From Locusta migratoria (taxonomy: Eukaryota; Arthropoda; Insecta; Orthoptera; Acrididae): a DNA stretch of 64,000 nucleotides. Under the pieces are notes generated by a model. The model saw nothing but the letters and a program-made list of their open reading frames with translations, ran no database searches and was not told the DNA's origin. Of this stretch, positions 10,545 to 21,659 are shown in pieces (position 1 is the stretch's first letter; each line of letters starts with the position of its first letter). The position numbers and the translations under genes were made by a program. The stretch is from NCBI GenBank assembly GCA_026315105.1, contig CM048744.1:367247159-367311158 (forward strand), in the 5' to 3' direction.

Positions 10545-11012
10545 TTACTATTACTAGAGCTTGAATGTTAGTGTTATAACTTCTTTGACGCCTTTTTTAT
10601 TTATTTACTAGAGTTCTCCTACTATAGTTGTAGCAAACCGAATGTATTCGGTACTGAGTGACGAGTACTTCGGCTGATACGAAATACTGAATCGTTACTC
10701 ATTAATACATTTCGTTACTCGCATCTACCGTATCGATACGAGCGTTATCATGTATTCCTATCGCTTTTCGCAAGCGTGGATTACTACTTTAGAGCTTGAA
10801 TGTTAGTGTTATAACTTCTTTGGCATCTTTTTCATTTATTTACTAGAGTTCTCCTACTAGAGTTGTAGCAAACAGAATGTATTCGGTACTGAGTAACGAG
10901 TACTTCGGCTGATACGAAATACTGAATCGTTACTCATTAATACATATCGCTACTCGCACTACCGTATCGATACGAACTTTATCATGAATTCCTATCGCTT
11001 TTCGCATCTACC
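10545..11012 (+). repeat. Tandem duplication, two units of about 235 bp
   Basis: Unit 1 (about 10545-10780) and unit 2 (about 10781-11012) match along their length: agagcttgaatgttagtg, cggtactgagt(g/a)acgag, gctgatacgaaatactg. Differences are scattered substitutions and a small indel. A partial third echo, ttcgcatctaccgtattcat, follows at about 11001. The tacgagtaacg and cggatacgg style is reminiscent of subterminal repeats of hAT elements, and a similar patch lies at 12925-13010. Confidence 0.85.
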
Positions 11013-11037
11013 GTATTCATACGAATTTACTCATGTG

Positions 11038-11775
11038 TGTTGTTGTTATGGTCTTCAGTCCGGACACTGGTTTGATGCAGCTCTCCACCCTACTCTATCC
11101 TGAGCGGGCCTCTTCATCTCCTCATAAGAACGGCAACCCACATCCATTTGAATCTGCTTACTATATGCGTCTCTTGGTCTCCCTCTGAGATTTTTACCCC
11201 CCACACACGTCCCTCCAATGCTAAATTTACGATTCCCGGATGTCTATGAATGTGTGCTACCAAGCGATCCCTTCTTTCAGTCAAGATATGCCAAAAATTC
11301 CTTTTCTCCCCAATTCTGTTCAGTACCTCTCCATTAGTTATGCAGTCTACCCACCTAATCTTCAGCATTCTTCTGTAGCACCACATTTCAAAAGCCTGTA
11401 TTCTCTTCCTGTCTGCACTGTTTATCGTCCATGTTTCACTCCCGTACAAGGCAACTCTCCACACAAATGCCTTCAGAAAAGACTTCCTTACACTTAAATT
11501 ATTATTCCATGTTACCAAATTTCTCTTTTTCAAAAATGCTTTTCTTCCCATTGCCATTCTGCATTTTATATCCTCTGTACTGCGACCGTCTTATGTTATT
11601 TTACTACCCAAGTAACAAAACTCATCTACCACCTTCATTGTTTCATTATCTAATCTAATTCCTTCAGTATCGCCTGATTTTCTAAGACTGCATTCCATTA
11701 TCTTTGTTTTGCTCTTGTTAATGTTCATTTTATACGCTCTCTTCAACTCATGTATATATTTTGTTATTCCCATCT
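11038..11775 (-). pseudogene. LINE endonuclease-RT, C-terminal 240 codons, broken
   Basis: Minus strand from 11773: NKSKTKIMECS, then EFCYLGSKIT, then one in-frame stop where the sister family usually has Asn, then DGRSTEDIKCRMAMGRKAF, SLYGSET-type block ALYGSETWTINSADRKR, FEMWCYRRMLKIRW, EVLNRIGEKRNFW and GIVNLALEGRVWG. These blocks mark the region C-terminal to the RT palm in RTE-like LINEs. A frameshift near 11190 replaces the normal C-terminus. The 3' terminus on plus coordinates is gtgttgttgttatggtcttcag. It is 5'-truncated, as is usual for LINE insertions. Confidence 0.85.
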
Positions 11776-12180
11776 ACCACATCGATAAGATCTGTATAAC
11801 TAAAACCAATACAGTGAAAGCATATATTCTGCAATACTAGTAATACTGAGTAATTTATATAGGCATCCGTGACTAACTTGAGTGCACATTTCGTAGATTA
11901 CGATTTTATACGATAATTTTTGTTCTTAAACATTCTGGATTATACTTCTTGGCCAATGTTTTCAGGTTAATCCTCGATTATCTGACGTCCGATTTTAACG
12001 CAAACATAAATTTTAATGTATTTTTTTATCTATAAAGGTTTCAGTTTAATGGTTGGTTGTTTTTTATCTTGTCAACTATAAAAAGTTTGTAAAAGTTGCT
12101 CACAAGTTATCATCTACACATTTTCATTCGTGACAGTATTATCTTAATTGTTAATGTCACATAATACAGTACAAAAGTCC
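11776..12180. other. Unassigned AT-rich spacer
   Basis: No domain, terminus or repeat recognised. It may continue the host repeat into which the LINE inserted. Confidence 0.4.
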
Positions 12181-12191
12181 AACTGCTCGCA

Positions 12192-12391
12192 GCCGGCCGC
12201 AGTGTCTGAGCGGTCTGCGGCGCGCCAATCACAGTCTGCACGGCCGCTACGGTCAGGGGCTCTAATCCCCCTCGCGCATGGATGTTTGTGTTGTCTTTAG
12301 TATAAGGTAGTTCATAAGTAGTTTGTAAGTTTAGGGACTGATGACCCCGCAGTTAAGTCCCATAAGCTTAACAAACATTTGAACATTTTTG
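12192..12391 (+). mobile_element. tRNA-derived SINE family A, full length, 11-bp TSD
   Basis: Begins at the gccggccgcag head, has a degraded box B (ggggctctaatcccc), then the body atggatgtttgtg, gtataaggtagttcataag, agggactgatgacc, and the tail caaacatttgaacattttt. It is flanked by aactgctcgca at 12181-12191 and 12392-12402, a perfect 11-bp target-site duplication showing LINE-machinery retroposition. Confidence 0.9.
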
Positions 12392-12568
12392 AACTGCTCG
12401 CAAATGTAGTGTTACTACCATGATCGGGCACACTGACATTCGTCCTAAATATTTCTATTAATTCTCACATTCGACGCATCTAAGTAAAGTGGTGGAGCAG
12501 TACTTAAAATGGGGGTCGCGGGTGGGTTTCGCTAATTTTGATCAATTTTTATGACAATTGTATTTGAA

Positions 12569-12738
12569 TTCAGATGTTTGTTAAGCTTAAGGGACTTAAC
12601 TGCGGGGTCGTCCCTAAACTTACAAACCACTTATAAACTACCTTATACTAAAGGCGACACAAATATCCACTCCCCGACCGTAGCGGTCGTGCAGACCGTG
12701 ACTGGCGCGCCGCAGACCACTTGGCCACTGCGGCCGGC
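12569..12738 (-). mobile_element. tRNA-derived SINE family A, inverted, 14-bp TSD
   Basis: Same family in reverse orientation, starting on plus with the tail cagatgtttgttaagc and ending at gcggccgg. It lacks the gaggggggattcgaa box B segment because of an internal deletion. Flanked by a perfect TSD caattgtatttgaa at 12555-12568 and 12739-12752. With the plus-strand copy 180 bp away it forms an inverted SINE pair. Confidence 0.9.
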
Positions 12739-12752
12739 CAATTGTATTTGAA

Positions 12753-13562
12753 TGATGAGGGAAATGGGTGTACTGATCCTTTCCTCAGCAGTATAATCGC
12801 GTTAAAAAGCAGTCTTACGGTATCTACGTGGCAAATTTAAATGTTCACGTGATATTAACAGTAACAGTTGACATTTTTTTCAAGTTTTCAGAGACATTGT
12901 AGCGGCCATATTTCTGGGTGGCACTGGTAACGAGTGACGATACGTTTGTAACCAGTAGGGTTCTTTTAGTAACGGATACATACGGATACGGATCTTTTCG
13001 TTACTCTTACAGATCTATCTCCAACTCAGCAGCTGAATTTTCAAATGCAGATTATTAACTTTATAAAACACTCAGTATATTGTAATACATCTTTCATTAA
13101 TCTGACACGCTCCACATCATTATGAAATGTCGTATTCATGATCTATTGAACAATTATTTAAATAATCTAATTAAATGGATGTAAATGAGGTACTTAATTC
13201 TGTCGCAATTGCTAGATGTCATAAGAGTATGTATATTTATTACGATATGTAGACTTCTTCTTAATCTATATGCTGCATGTGAAAAGCTCGCTGGTGTACG
13301 TGCTTTCTCCATGACCAGTCACTGCCTCCCACACTTGGTATATTCCCTCGGTTTCCTGCTGTTCATGGTGCGCGGCAGTGGGTGAGTGTCTAAGGCAAAA
13401 ATCAGCAAAATATGGAGCTATAGACACTCTTAGAAAAATCTGTTGTATCCTGTGACTTAAAACGTTTTAACCTACATGTGTAAATACGTTTCTTCAATTA
13501 GTCCGACATAACACGAAGCTACCACAATATCGTCATTCAGACCTTAGTACCAACGTCGGGGT
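12753..13562. other. Unassigned, AT-rich
   Basis: Only a short patch at about 12925-13010 (aacgagtgacgatacg, acggatacggatc) echoes the tandem duplication at 10545-11012. The frame at 13185-13385 has no recognised domain. Confidence 0.4.
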
Positions 13563-13855
13563 GTCGGAATAAAACTGTAGACAGACACTGAAAAACGCAT
13601 TTTCGGTTTTTCTCAAATTTTCGGATTTTAGAGTGGATCTCTCAAAAATTTTATTTCATAACATCTTGTCCTGATTTCTCAATTTGTGGCGTGACCAAGG
13701 AAAATAAGGATTCTTCTTCTCTTTCTTTATATATATATATATATATTCTCAGGACAAGATTTTATGAAATAAAATTTTTGAGAGATCCACTGTAAAATCC
13801 GAAAATTTGAGAAAAACTGAAAATGCGTTTTTCAATGTCTATAGTTTTACCCGAC
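13563..13855. mobile_element. Foldback MITE with about 105-bp arms
   Basis: The left arm (13563-13668) and right arm (13751-13855) are nearly perfect reverse complements, sharing aaaaacgcatttt, cggattttaga/cagtgg, atctctcaaaaatttta and cttgtcctga. The outer ends read gtcggaataaaactgtag and its inverse in tagttttacccgac. The 82-bp spacer includes a (TA)n run near 13728-13746. It is non-coding and no TSD could be assigned, so the superfamily is unknown. Confidence 0.85.
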
Positions 13856-14179
13856 AGCCCACTGTTGTTCAGTTAGAAAATGATCAAAGAGTATAAGTCA
13901 CTGCACAGGGTGCAGCCCAATCATCTCTTCAACCATCATCTACAACGTTGACCAGGTTGAATGTTGATTTCGCCCGAACTCAATTATACTCCTAAATGCG
14001 ATAATATTATACCTGGAAGCAATCCTCAAAGAAATTTCAACGACAGAAACAAGAAAAACCAATTGCAGGTTACCCAAATGTATATTCCATCGATACAATC
14101 GTTAGGATCTATTCAGTCCATTCAGGCAACGACGAGTGTTTTTATTTGCGATTGGTATTAATGTTCGAGGCACAACATC
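13856..14179. other. Unassigned spacer
   Basis: An open frame at 13961-14161 has no motif that could be named. It sits just before a Helitron-like block. Confidence 0.35.
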
Positions 14180-14703
14180 ATGCTAACATTCGCGAACTTT
14201 TAATGGTAAACTGTGGGGCTCTTACAGAGAAGCCTGTCAACGTTTGCAACTGTTTGAGAATGAATCTCACTAGAAAAAAATTCACTGTCTCCATCAATTT
14301 TCGGATGGTACATGCTGAAGGGTACTTCACTTACGGTTTGCACTTTGACAAAATCTACAGCTTTTCTCCGATCTTGTTTACCGACACTCGACCTTCAAAA
14401 TAAGGAGATCACTGTTTACATATGAAGCGTGGAGGACAGTACTTTTTTACAGACATTATCAAAAATCTACAGTTTTATTACAATTTTGAAGAAATTTTGT
14501 ACACTTGAAATTCAATACGAGAGGAAGAGTAGTGTTTAGATAACATGTCATACGGTATACTGTGAAGGGTACTTTGCTAGCAGATTGTGACACAAATCTT
14601 TACTTACAGTTTATTCTAATTTGAAGAAATTTTACGCATTTGACTTTCAACAAAAGAGGAAGATTACTCTCTTGATAATGTTCCACTCGGTTCAAGGGAG
14701 AGA

Positions 14704-14911
14704 GCCGCGACAGAATAGTCGTGCGCACAAAGGCGCCGTGCTGCGGTGCGCGTGGCCGTTCGCCGTCGGGGACTGGAGTCCTCCCTTGGGCTGGGGTGTT
14801 TGTGTTGTCTGTAGCATAAATTACTTTAAGTTAGTGTGTTTGTAAACCTAGGGACTGATGACCGACGTAGTTCAGTCCCTTAGATTTTGCAAACATTTGA
14901 ACATTTTTCAT
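14704..14911 (+). mobile_element. tRNA-derived SINE family A (diverged), 8-bp TSD
   Basis: Head gccgcgacagaatag, box B relic gactggagtcctccctt, body tgtttgtgttgtct and agggactgatgaccgacgtag, tail caaacatttgaacattttt. Flanking gggagaga occurs at 14696-14703 and 14912-14919. It is inserted in the Helitron-like block. Confidence 0.8.
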
Positions 14912-14963
14912 GGGAGAGAAGCTTTACAACACAATTTAGTCCGTTTTACTAATTAACGTGAAA

Positions 14964-15765
14964 ACCACTCGGTTAGCCTTGTGGTCTAACGCACCGCTTT
15001 CCGAGACGGAAAGGCGCACCGGCCCCGGTTCGAATCTGCCCGCCGGATTAACGAAGGGCGTCGGAGCGCCGGCCAGCCTGGATGTGGTTTTTAGGCGGTT
15101 TTCCACATCACCATAGGTGAATTCCGGGCTGTTACCCAAGTCCCGCCTCAGTCACACGATTCGCAAACATTTCGTAACACTGAAACTTCCTGGCAGATTA
15201 AAATTGTGTGCCGGAACCGGGACTCGAACCTGGGACCTTTGCCTTTCGCGGGCAAGCGCTCTACCGACTGAGCTACCCCGACACGACTCACGATGCCGCC
15301 TCACAACTTTACTTCCGCCAGTACCTCGCCTCCTACTTTCCAAACTTCACAGAAGCTCTCTTGCAAACACGCAAGACTAGCACTCCTGGAAGAAAGGATA
15401 TGGTGGAGACATGGCTTAGCCACAGCCTAAGGGATGTTTCCAGAATGAAACTTTCACTCTGCAGCGGAGTGTGCGCTGATATGAAACTTCCTGGCAGATT
15501 AAAATTGTGTGCCGGAACCGGGACTCGAACCTGGGACCTTTGCCTTTCGCGGGCAAGCGCTCGTAACACTTTTTACTTTCACACACATCACTCTATACGC
15601 AGACATTTTAGGTACACATTTCCTCCTGGGGGGCATGGGGTGGCGGTAGGAAGGGCATGCGGCCACCCTGTAAATATTAACACATGCCAAATCCGTGTTT
15701 AACACAGTGCCGACCCCGCATGTGCGGTAAAAGATCCTAAGAGAAAGAATAAGAAGAGAAAGAAG
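14964..15765 (+). mobile_element. SINE family B, about 410 bp when its nested insertion is removed, 16-bp TSD
   Basis: The tRNA-like head has box A TTAGCCTTGTGGTCTAACG and box B GGTTCGAATCT (15027-15037). The body has gcctggatgtggtttttagg and ggcggttttccacatc. The 3' part has ggaagggcatgcggccacc, aatattaacacatgccaaat and a GA-rich tail. A perfect 16-bp TSD, actaattaacgtgaaa, lies at 14948-14963 and 15766-15781. The 389 bp in the middle is a later SINE C insertion plus its TSD copy. Confidence 0.9.
15182..15560 (-). mobile_element. SINE family C, 1.26-unit tandem, nested in SINE B
   Basis: Read on the minus strand it contains ggggtagctcag(t)cggtagagcg and ccaggttcgagtcccgg, a near-complete tRNA-like head, followed by attttaatctgccaggaag. 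One full 300-bp unit (15182-15481) is followed by a partial second unit (15482-15560) beginning with the same tgaaacttcctggcag. It is flanked by tcgtaacact at 15172-15181 and 15561-15570, so the partial dimer inserted as one piece. Confidence 0.9.
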
Positions 15766-15912
15766 ACTAATTAACGTGAAAGTTAACTCATGATCGTGTA
15801 TTTTCTTGGAGATGATTTTTATAATCAGCAAGCCACTGTATGGTGCACGGCAAAGGGTACTTTGCAATAAACTTTGCTTCACTGATCACCCAAAAGTTTA
15901 CAGATATATATA

Positions 15913-16575
15913 CAGGTTGAATCTAAATTCGCGCACTCGGGCTTCGGAGCGCGATTCCTCACACGCTAGCAATAAAAAAAAAAAAAAAAATGCCCCTCAC
16001 AAAATTTCGTCCTGCGCATTTTTCCGTCAGTAAATGGACGTCGAAGATTGAGTTGGGTGTGTGTCCCATACGTCAGTGTGTTTCAGAATTACACTACTAC
16101 ACCAACAAACTTCTATGGGATGTGGGCGTTGTCTTGAGGAACAAAGTGAGCATAGAATTCCATGCCCGAAACCTCATCCAATGACGCTACAAAGCTTCGA
16201 AGTTGGTGGAGATGTCTAGCGGCAGAATAATGTTCAAATGTTTGTCTAGCGTGGGGTCATAAGTCCCTATAGCGGCAGGAGCTGGTGTCTGTAACTTGAA
16301 CTCTCCGTGGCATCGTTGAATGGTGTTTCTGGGCATGGGTTCCCATGCTCATTTTGTTCCTCAAGACGTCTAATACATCCCCTAGAAGTTTCTTGGTGTA
16401 GTAGCGTAATTCTGAAACACACTGACGTATAAGACGCACACCCATCTCAGTCTTCGACGTCCATTTACTGCCGGAAATATGCACAGGACGAAATTTTGTG
16501 AGGGGCATTTTTTTATTGCTAGCGTGTGAGGAATCGCGCTGCGAAACCCGAGTGCGCAAATTTAGATTCACCCTG
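15913..16575. mobile_element. Palindromic foldback element, arms about 310 bp
   Basis: Outer ends are cagg(t/g)tgaatctaaatt on the left and the inverse aatttagattcaccctg on the right. The left end is preceded by TA, as in Tc1/mariner-type MITEs; the right flank is TG. The arms match almost end to end: gcgattcctcacacgctagc, tgcccctcacaaaatttcg, aaatggacgtcgaaga, cgtcagtgtgtttcagaa. Near the centre lies a 44-bp SINE tail. No transposase is encoded. The A/T tract in the arm differs in length (17 A in one, 7 T in the other). Confidence 0.9.
16226..16269 (-). mobile_element. 44-bp 5'-truncated SINE family A stub, 9-bp TSD
   Basis: Contains only the SINE tail region (aatgttcaaatgtttgt ... ggggtcataagtccc) and is flanked by tagcggcag at 16217-16225 and 16270-16278. 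It is an extreme 5'-truncated retroposition event at the apex of the palindrome. Confidence 0.85.
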
Positions 16576-16725
16576 TGTATGAGGCGGGGGGAGGGGCGGG
16601 GAGAGGGAGTGGAAGAAAAGGGCCGAGAGAGGGGGAGGTGGAGATGAATAGAAAGGTGAGAGAGGAGACGGACTATGTGAGTACAGAGTAAATAAATAAC
16701 AGGCCAGCGCTGAGTTTTCAGCTAG

Positions 16726-18638
16726 CATATATTAATAAAAATCAATTGCCGCATGTATCCATGTACATCACTTGAGAACATCTTGATAGATTTGACTGAC
16801 CTCTTTTTGTTGCGATCGTAATTCTCCGGACAATGTTTACATTAAAGAAAACTTTTGGAATATCTACTGTGAAATAAAAAAAAAAAAAAATAAAATAAAA
16901 AATAAAAATAAAAAAAAAAAAAAACGAGAAAACCTGAAAGTACGTATTTCAATGTGCTTTCCAATTATTTCAACACTACAACTCGTGATTTAGACGTTTG
17001 AGAGGGGTAATTTTTCTTTGTTTTATTCTTTATTCTACTCGATTAGTTGTCAGAGAAAAACATTCGGGTCAGCTACAAAAGAATTACATAGGAAGTAGGT
17101 TACCAACAGCCGTATGATTAACAGAAACATTTATTCCTTAACTACCAGTTTAGGCATTCCATTATGTCATCTTCAGGCCCCTATATCGGAGTATCATATC
17201 CATTACTTAGGGATCAAAACTGGTTGCGTGTATTTCTTGCTCTCAGCTTCTGATTTTACATAACTCACTTCTGATTTTATAACAACCAAACCTGTTTTAA
17301 CACCATTATCCACATGTAAAGTTTGCTTTCCAATGAACTTACTGCCGTATCATCTTTATTCGCAACTGGACTACTAGCCCCATTATATCCCTCTCCATTT
17401 CCATTTTCTGACTCGGACTAGCACTTCCGCTAATATTTTCGGAGCCACACACGTTGGTGATTGCTTAATTATCGGCATTTCGCTAACGTAAGATCCACCC
17501 CCAGACACACACAAATTTACATCATCGACGTTCGTACTTCACTTTTCTGCCATGGTGCCTCTACTGATGTATGTTGGGCTGCCTCCTGGAATTCTCGTAT
17601 CCGTTGGCCACTATGATGCCCGCGCCGTGTAGTACTCGAAGCCGCTGGCCGCTGTTGACTGCGTCTGTGTCCGCGATGTGAAGTTCTGCGCTGCGGTATT
17701 TGTGACTCGCGCACCACGTTCTTCTCTGATCCGGATATCGAGTCCTATACCTCTCCTAACTTCCTATTATAACAGGCACGAAACAGCTGCTGTGCTATAA
17801 AGCTGTGAGCCACCACACATCACTCATTATGCATTAGACTTGGCTTATAAATGAGTGTACTGCAAAATTTACAGTAACCATTCGATAAAATTTTACTAAA
17901 ACCTGACGAAAAAACTGTTGCTTTATTTCTCATCCCGGACGAGAAAACCCCATTTGCGACCTTCCTATCAGTACTCACCAATAAGAATTGGGCAATACAT
18001 AATCAGGGTGGTAAAAGGTTTGCGGCTCGTTGTCTTTGATCACAGGAGTGAGTTACGTATGTCAGTTTCTATGCCCTAAACAGCTACCCAATCTGTTTAA
18101 ACGAGATCAATAATTAATCTGCAGTTTAGCCAGTCTGTCAAACTGCAGATGATGACACGAAAAATATATTTAAACAAACGTAAATTAAATATCTGAATAA
18201 CCAAGAAAATGAATTCAAGCTAATGTTCCGAAGAGATTCACTTACGGAGTTATTTTTTATAAATGCAGTTTATTACTCTTTTTGGACACGAAAATGCGGA
18301 GGTGGTCCTACTTTATACAGTGGTAAATAACTGAATATTTCGCAACTATTGTTCATGAGAGGCACAATAATTATCACACGCACTCGAGAGTAAAAGTTCC
18401 AAATTATCACTCGTAAGTTAGAGTAGTCCATCGAACTTTGCAGTTCCAAGTTAATCCGCGATAAAAGTATGTGTTATAAAACACAGTTTGTCATCACACA
18501 AGTACACGATTGCTGAATTATCACAGTTCCACAGCCTTACTAGCGTCCATAGTTTACCACTTTTCAACCAGAGACTAAGTTCTGCAGTCACAGTCCCGTA
18601 AATTTTCTAAGTCCATACATGCCTATCTCGTCAAATCA
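16726..18638. other. Unassigned, with A-rich low-complexity tract
   Basis: 16876-16924 is an A-rich low-complexity run. The rest has no recognised domain. The frame at 17517-17717 (minus) encodes a short Arg/Gln/Ser-rich peptide in a locally GC-rich patch and has no family match that I can name. Confidence 0.4.
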
Positions 18639-19075
18639 CATCTACATCTACATCTACAACCATACTCCGCAAGCCACCCGACGGTGTGTGGCGGAGGGTA
18701 CCTTGAGTACCACTATCGATTTTCCCTCCTATTCCAGTCACGTGAAGGATTGTCGGAATGCCTCTGTGTGGGCTCTAATCTCTCTGATTTTATCATCTCG
18801 ATCTCTTCGCGAGATATACGTAGGAGGGAGCAATATACTGCTAGACTCCTCAGTAAAGGTAAGTTCTCTAAACTTCGACAAAAGCCCGTACCGAGCGACA
18901 GAGCGTCTCTCCTGCATGGTCTTCCACTGGAGTTTAGCGATCATCTCTGTAACGCTTTCACGATTACCAAATGATCCTGTAACGAAGCGCGCTGATCTCC
19001 GTTGGATCTTCTGCACTTCCTCTACCAATCCCACCTGGTACGGATCCACACCGGTCTGTCTGAGTTTAGAATCTC
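18639..19075 (-). pseudogene. LINE ORF2 C-terminal fragment with (TGTAGA)n 3' end
   Basis: The minus-strand frame 19049-18738 reads DPYQVGLVEEVQKIQRRSAR, FVTGSFGNRESVT, KLQWKTMQERR. This is the VQRRAARFV..D..R..SVTxMLxxLxWxxLxxRR block found C-terminal to the RT in Jockey/CR1/I-type LINEs. Downstream on the same strand the sequence ends in a short (TGTAGA)n repeat (plus 18639-18657), a typical simple-repeat LINE terminus. Only about 100 codons remain, 5'-truncated. Confidence 0.75.
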
Positions 19076-20473
19076 ATTACTGTTTACATCTGGTTTCAGC
19101 CAACTTTCCGTCCCTAGTACTATGTGGGCATTGTGATCGTTTATTATCGAGACCTTTCTTAGACGCTCCTGCAGTTAACTACTACTACATTGATCATTTC
19201 CTTCCCTGTTGTTCGTAACGCGGCTTCAGACCACCCAGCGTCACAACCTTTCACCACAACGTCCAAGTTACGAGTCCCTTCCCAAGCGTTCGAAAGCGTG
19301 CTCTACCTGCTCCCAAAATTGTATCCTTCCGTGCATGCTAATGCCTCATCTTTTAAATACAATTTTCCTTCCAAAATATTATACATTTGAATATCATAGA
19401 ATTAAATGCTTTGACCACCTTCCTACCAGTGTTGTTTACATTTAACAATCAAATACATATTCAAGAATACTAAAATCGATTGAGATTGAAGCTCTTTGCA
19501 CAGGTAGCTATTAAGCGTGGCGTCTAACTGTTCAAATATACTGCCGCCATCGAAATATGGTTACACAATTAATATTTCAGTTATCATGGCTTTTACGCAA
19601 ACATATTCAGTTCTTGTCCACAAATACATATAATTGTTTATGTATAAATTATCTGCTTCATATCTACTATTTTTAGTGGCCATGAAATACTTAAGTGGCA
19701 GTCTACAACATAAAAAACGAACGTTACTAAGAATAATATTAAATATAATAAAATACTCATATAAATATAATGCGCTTTGCTGGGTTCATATTTTGTGTTT
19801 ATGTGGTGGAATCTATGTTCTGACACAAGAATATTATTTCTGCAATGAAAAGCTAAATAAGAGAGTAAAACAAAGTTTGTCGAAAAGCTGAATAAGAGAG
19901 TAAAACAAAGTGTATTGAAAGAATACGGAAATAACATGGTGCATCTGTTAAGATAGGTAGCGTGGTGCAATGCTGCCCATTTGCTTCTTAAACTGTAACT
20001 GATGTACACTACGTATCAATAATTGTAAATATAACTCTCATAATACTATTATTATAGTACTATAATTTATTGGCTTTTACTGATGTAAGGAATATTGAAA
20101 TTGTAATTACGGCGTTTGATTCTCTCAAGTCTCCTGAATCCATTCATATTTTTGCCGTATGATCATTCTATGAATTTATATGGATTTTTAGAATAATGTG
20201 TGTGGCTATATTGTATTTCAATTGCAATCCAAGAGCGCCGTTTTCTGTTTCCGAGCAGATTAGGGTTTTCCTAACGACCTGTATTCCATTCACTGCGTCC
20301 AAACTATTAGTAGGGCTGGCTCGTGAACACAACAGCTTGCCAAAACTTGCTTTTCACATGGAAACAATCAGCTTCCCCCTTTATCTGTAATGTCACAAAC
20401 ATGAGAAAAACCGTCAAACCTCTATTAGGGAATGAGCATAACTAGTTATGAAACGTGACACACCAAATATGAG
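19076..20473. other. Unassigned, AT-rich
   Basis: Chance frames only, for example the hydrophobic 19638-20009 minus frame, which follows from TA-rich composition. A 35-bp tandem repeat is listed separately. Confidence 0.4.
19847..19917 (+). repeat. Two tandem copies of a 35-bp unit
   Basis: gaaaagct(a/g)aataagagag followed by taaaacaaagt is repeated at 19847-19881 and 19882-19917 with three or four differences. A local duplication. Confidence 0.9.
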
Positions 20474-20486
20474 GTCGTGTTACCCA

Positions 20487-20682
20487 AATCAAGTGTTCTA
20501 ATGTTTGTATAGCTTATGGGACTTAACTACGGGGTCATCAGTCCCTTACAAACTACTTATGAATTAGCTAACACTAACGACGGCACAAATATCCATGCCC
20601 GAGGGGAGATTCGAACCCCCGACCGTAGTGGTCGTGCAGGCCGTGACTGGAGCGCCTCTGTCCCTCGACCACCGCGGCCGGC
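20487..20682 (-). mobile_element. tRNA-derived SINE family A, 13-bp TSD
   Basis: On plus: tail taatgtttgtatagc, gggacttaactacgggg, box B complement gattcgaacccccgac, head ending accgcggccggc. Perfect TSD gtcgtgttaccca at 20474-20486 and 20683-20695. One of the best-preserved heads in the window. Confidence 0.92.
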
Positions 20683-20695
20683 GTCGTGTTACCCA

Positions 20696-21655
20696 CAAGT
20701 AGGTTATTAAATAGCTAATTACATTTCATAATCAATGAAATGACTCTTGAGACATCCCTCCAAATAAACACCAAATTTGGTACTTGTGGCAAAATCCGTA
20801 TACTCGTATTTGTGGGATATATATTTCGAGAAGGTTAGCTTTCTTATGCAGCTTTCGCTACAGTCCTTCCACTCTTTTAGATATCTCAGTCGAGGAAAGA
20901 AACCAAAATCAACAAGTTCACCACATACAAGAATGACAGGAAATAGTGTTACTAGCACTAGCAATATTACGGTTTTTTTACATATAAAATGACGGGGTGA
21001 TTGTCTTTATGGAATTTCAACTTTTAAATGAGCAATACTTTGCTGACATATATACAGCGTATTTCCATAACAGGACACCGAGGACATAATGCACAACTGA
21101 ACAATTCGATGTTGAGAATCTGGGGTCGGAAGGAGACAAAAGGAATAATCAAATTACTGTACAGTATTATATTTTCATCAGTTATAGTTAGCTGCAAATA
21201 CCATTATTGACAGATATAGCATCTGCACTGTATCTTACATAATTTGCTGAAACTGGCCGCCATTAACCTCAATGCAAGCATGACATCGGCGAACTATGCA
21301 CAGAATACCACCAAAATGTTAACACTGCCCTGTTCCCCGTAACTTTAGACGGTAATCAACCGTATACTTTCTGTTCGCACAGGCACTGATGTCCTGTGTT
21401 TCGTATTTTAAGTCAGTGCTGTAGCTGGTGTTTGTCCCTCCGATTCGTATCCTGCGATGATTACAATTTGCTTTCTGTCCCACTTCAGTTTTCTCATTGT
21501 TGTTTCCTCTTCTTGTTAGATTTTGCATAAATATCATCGCCTGGGGGTAACTTTGTAATCACTGCTCCTACTTGTGATCCATCACTTGGAGATGCTCGAA
21601 ACAGTACACAATGTACTTCAGAAAATATTAACTACTCTTTTTTTTTCTTTTTTTT
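20696..21655. other. Unassigned
   Basis: No recognised feature. A T-rich run lies at about 21638-21661. Confidence 0.4.
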
Positions 21656-21659
21656 TTTT

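Larger units (their letters stand above)
14180..16725 (+). mobile_element. Helitron-like repetitive element carrying nested insertions
   Basis: Four or five diverged units of about 130-190 bp, each with a gaagggtactt(t/c)-type core, occur at 14280-14700 and resume at 15800-15890. After removal of the insertions the sequence ends in a purine-rich stretch, then ataacaggccagcgctgag, ttttcag and CTAG at 16722-16725. This parallels the Helitron 3' ends at 6079 and 54526, although the base after CTAG is C rather than T. The 5' end was not located. Assignment to Helitrons is an inference from the terminus. Confidence 0.5.

Noticed and set aside
15208..15702. 164-codon frame with a repeated tRNA-derived peptide
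   Set aside because: It is produced by translating tandem SINE C units; the repeated peptide is the antisense of a tRNA-like head.
18619..19218. 199-codon plus-strand frame
   Set aside because: It is antisense to a LINE C-terminal relic whose minus-strand frame carries recognisable motifs.
19638..20009. Hydrophobic 123-codon minus frame resembling a membrane protein
   Set aside because: AT-rich DNA encodes Phe/Leu/Ile/Tyr-rich frames by chance. No family signature or conserved start context was seen.
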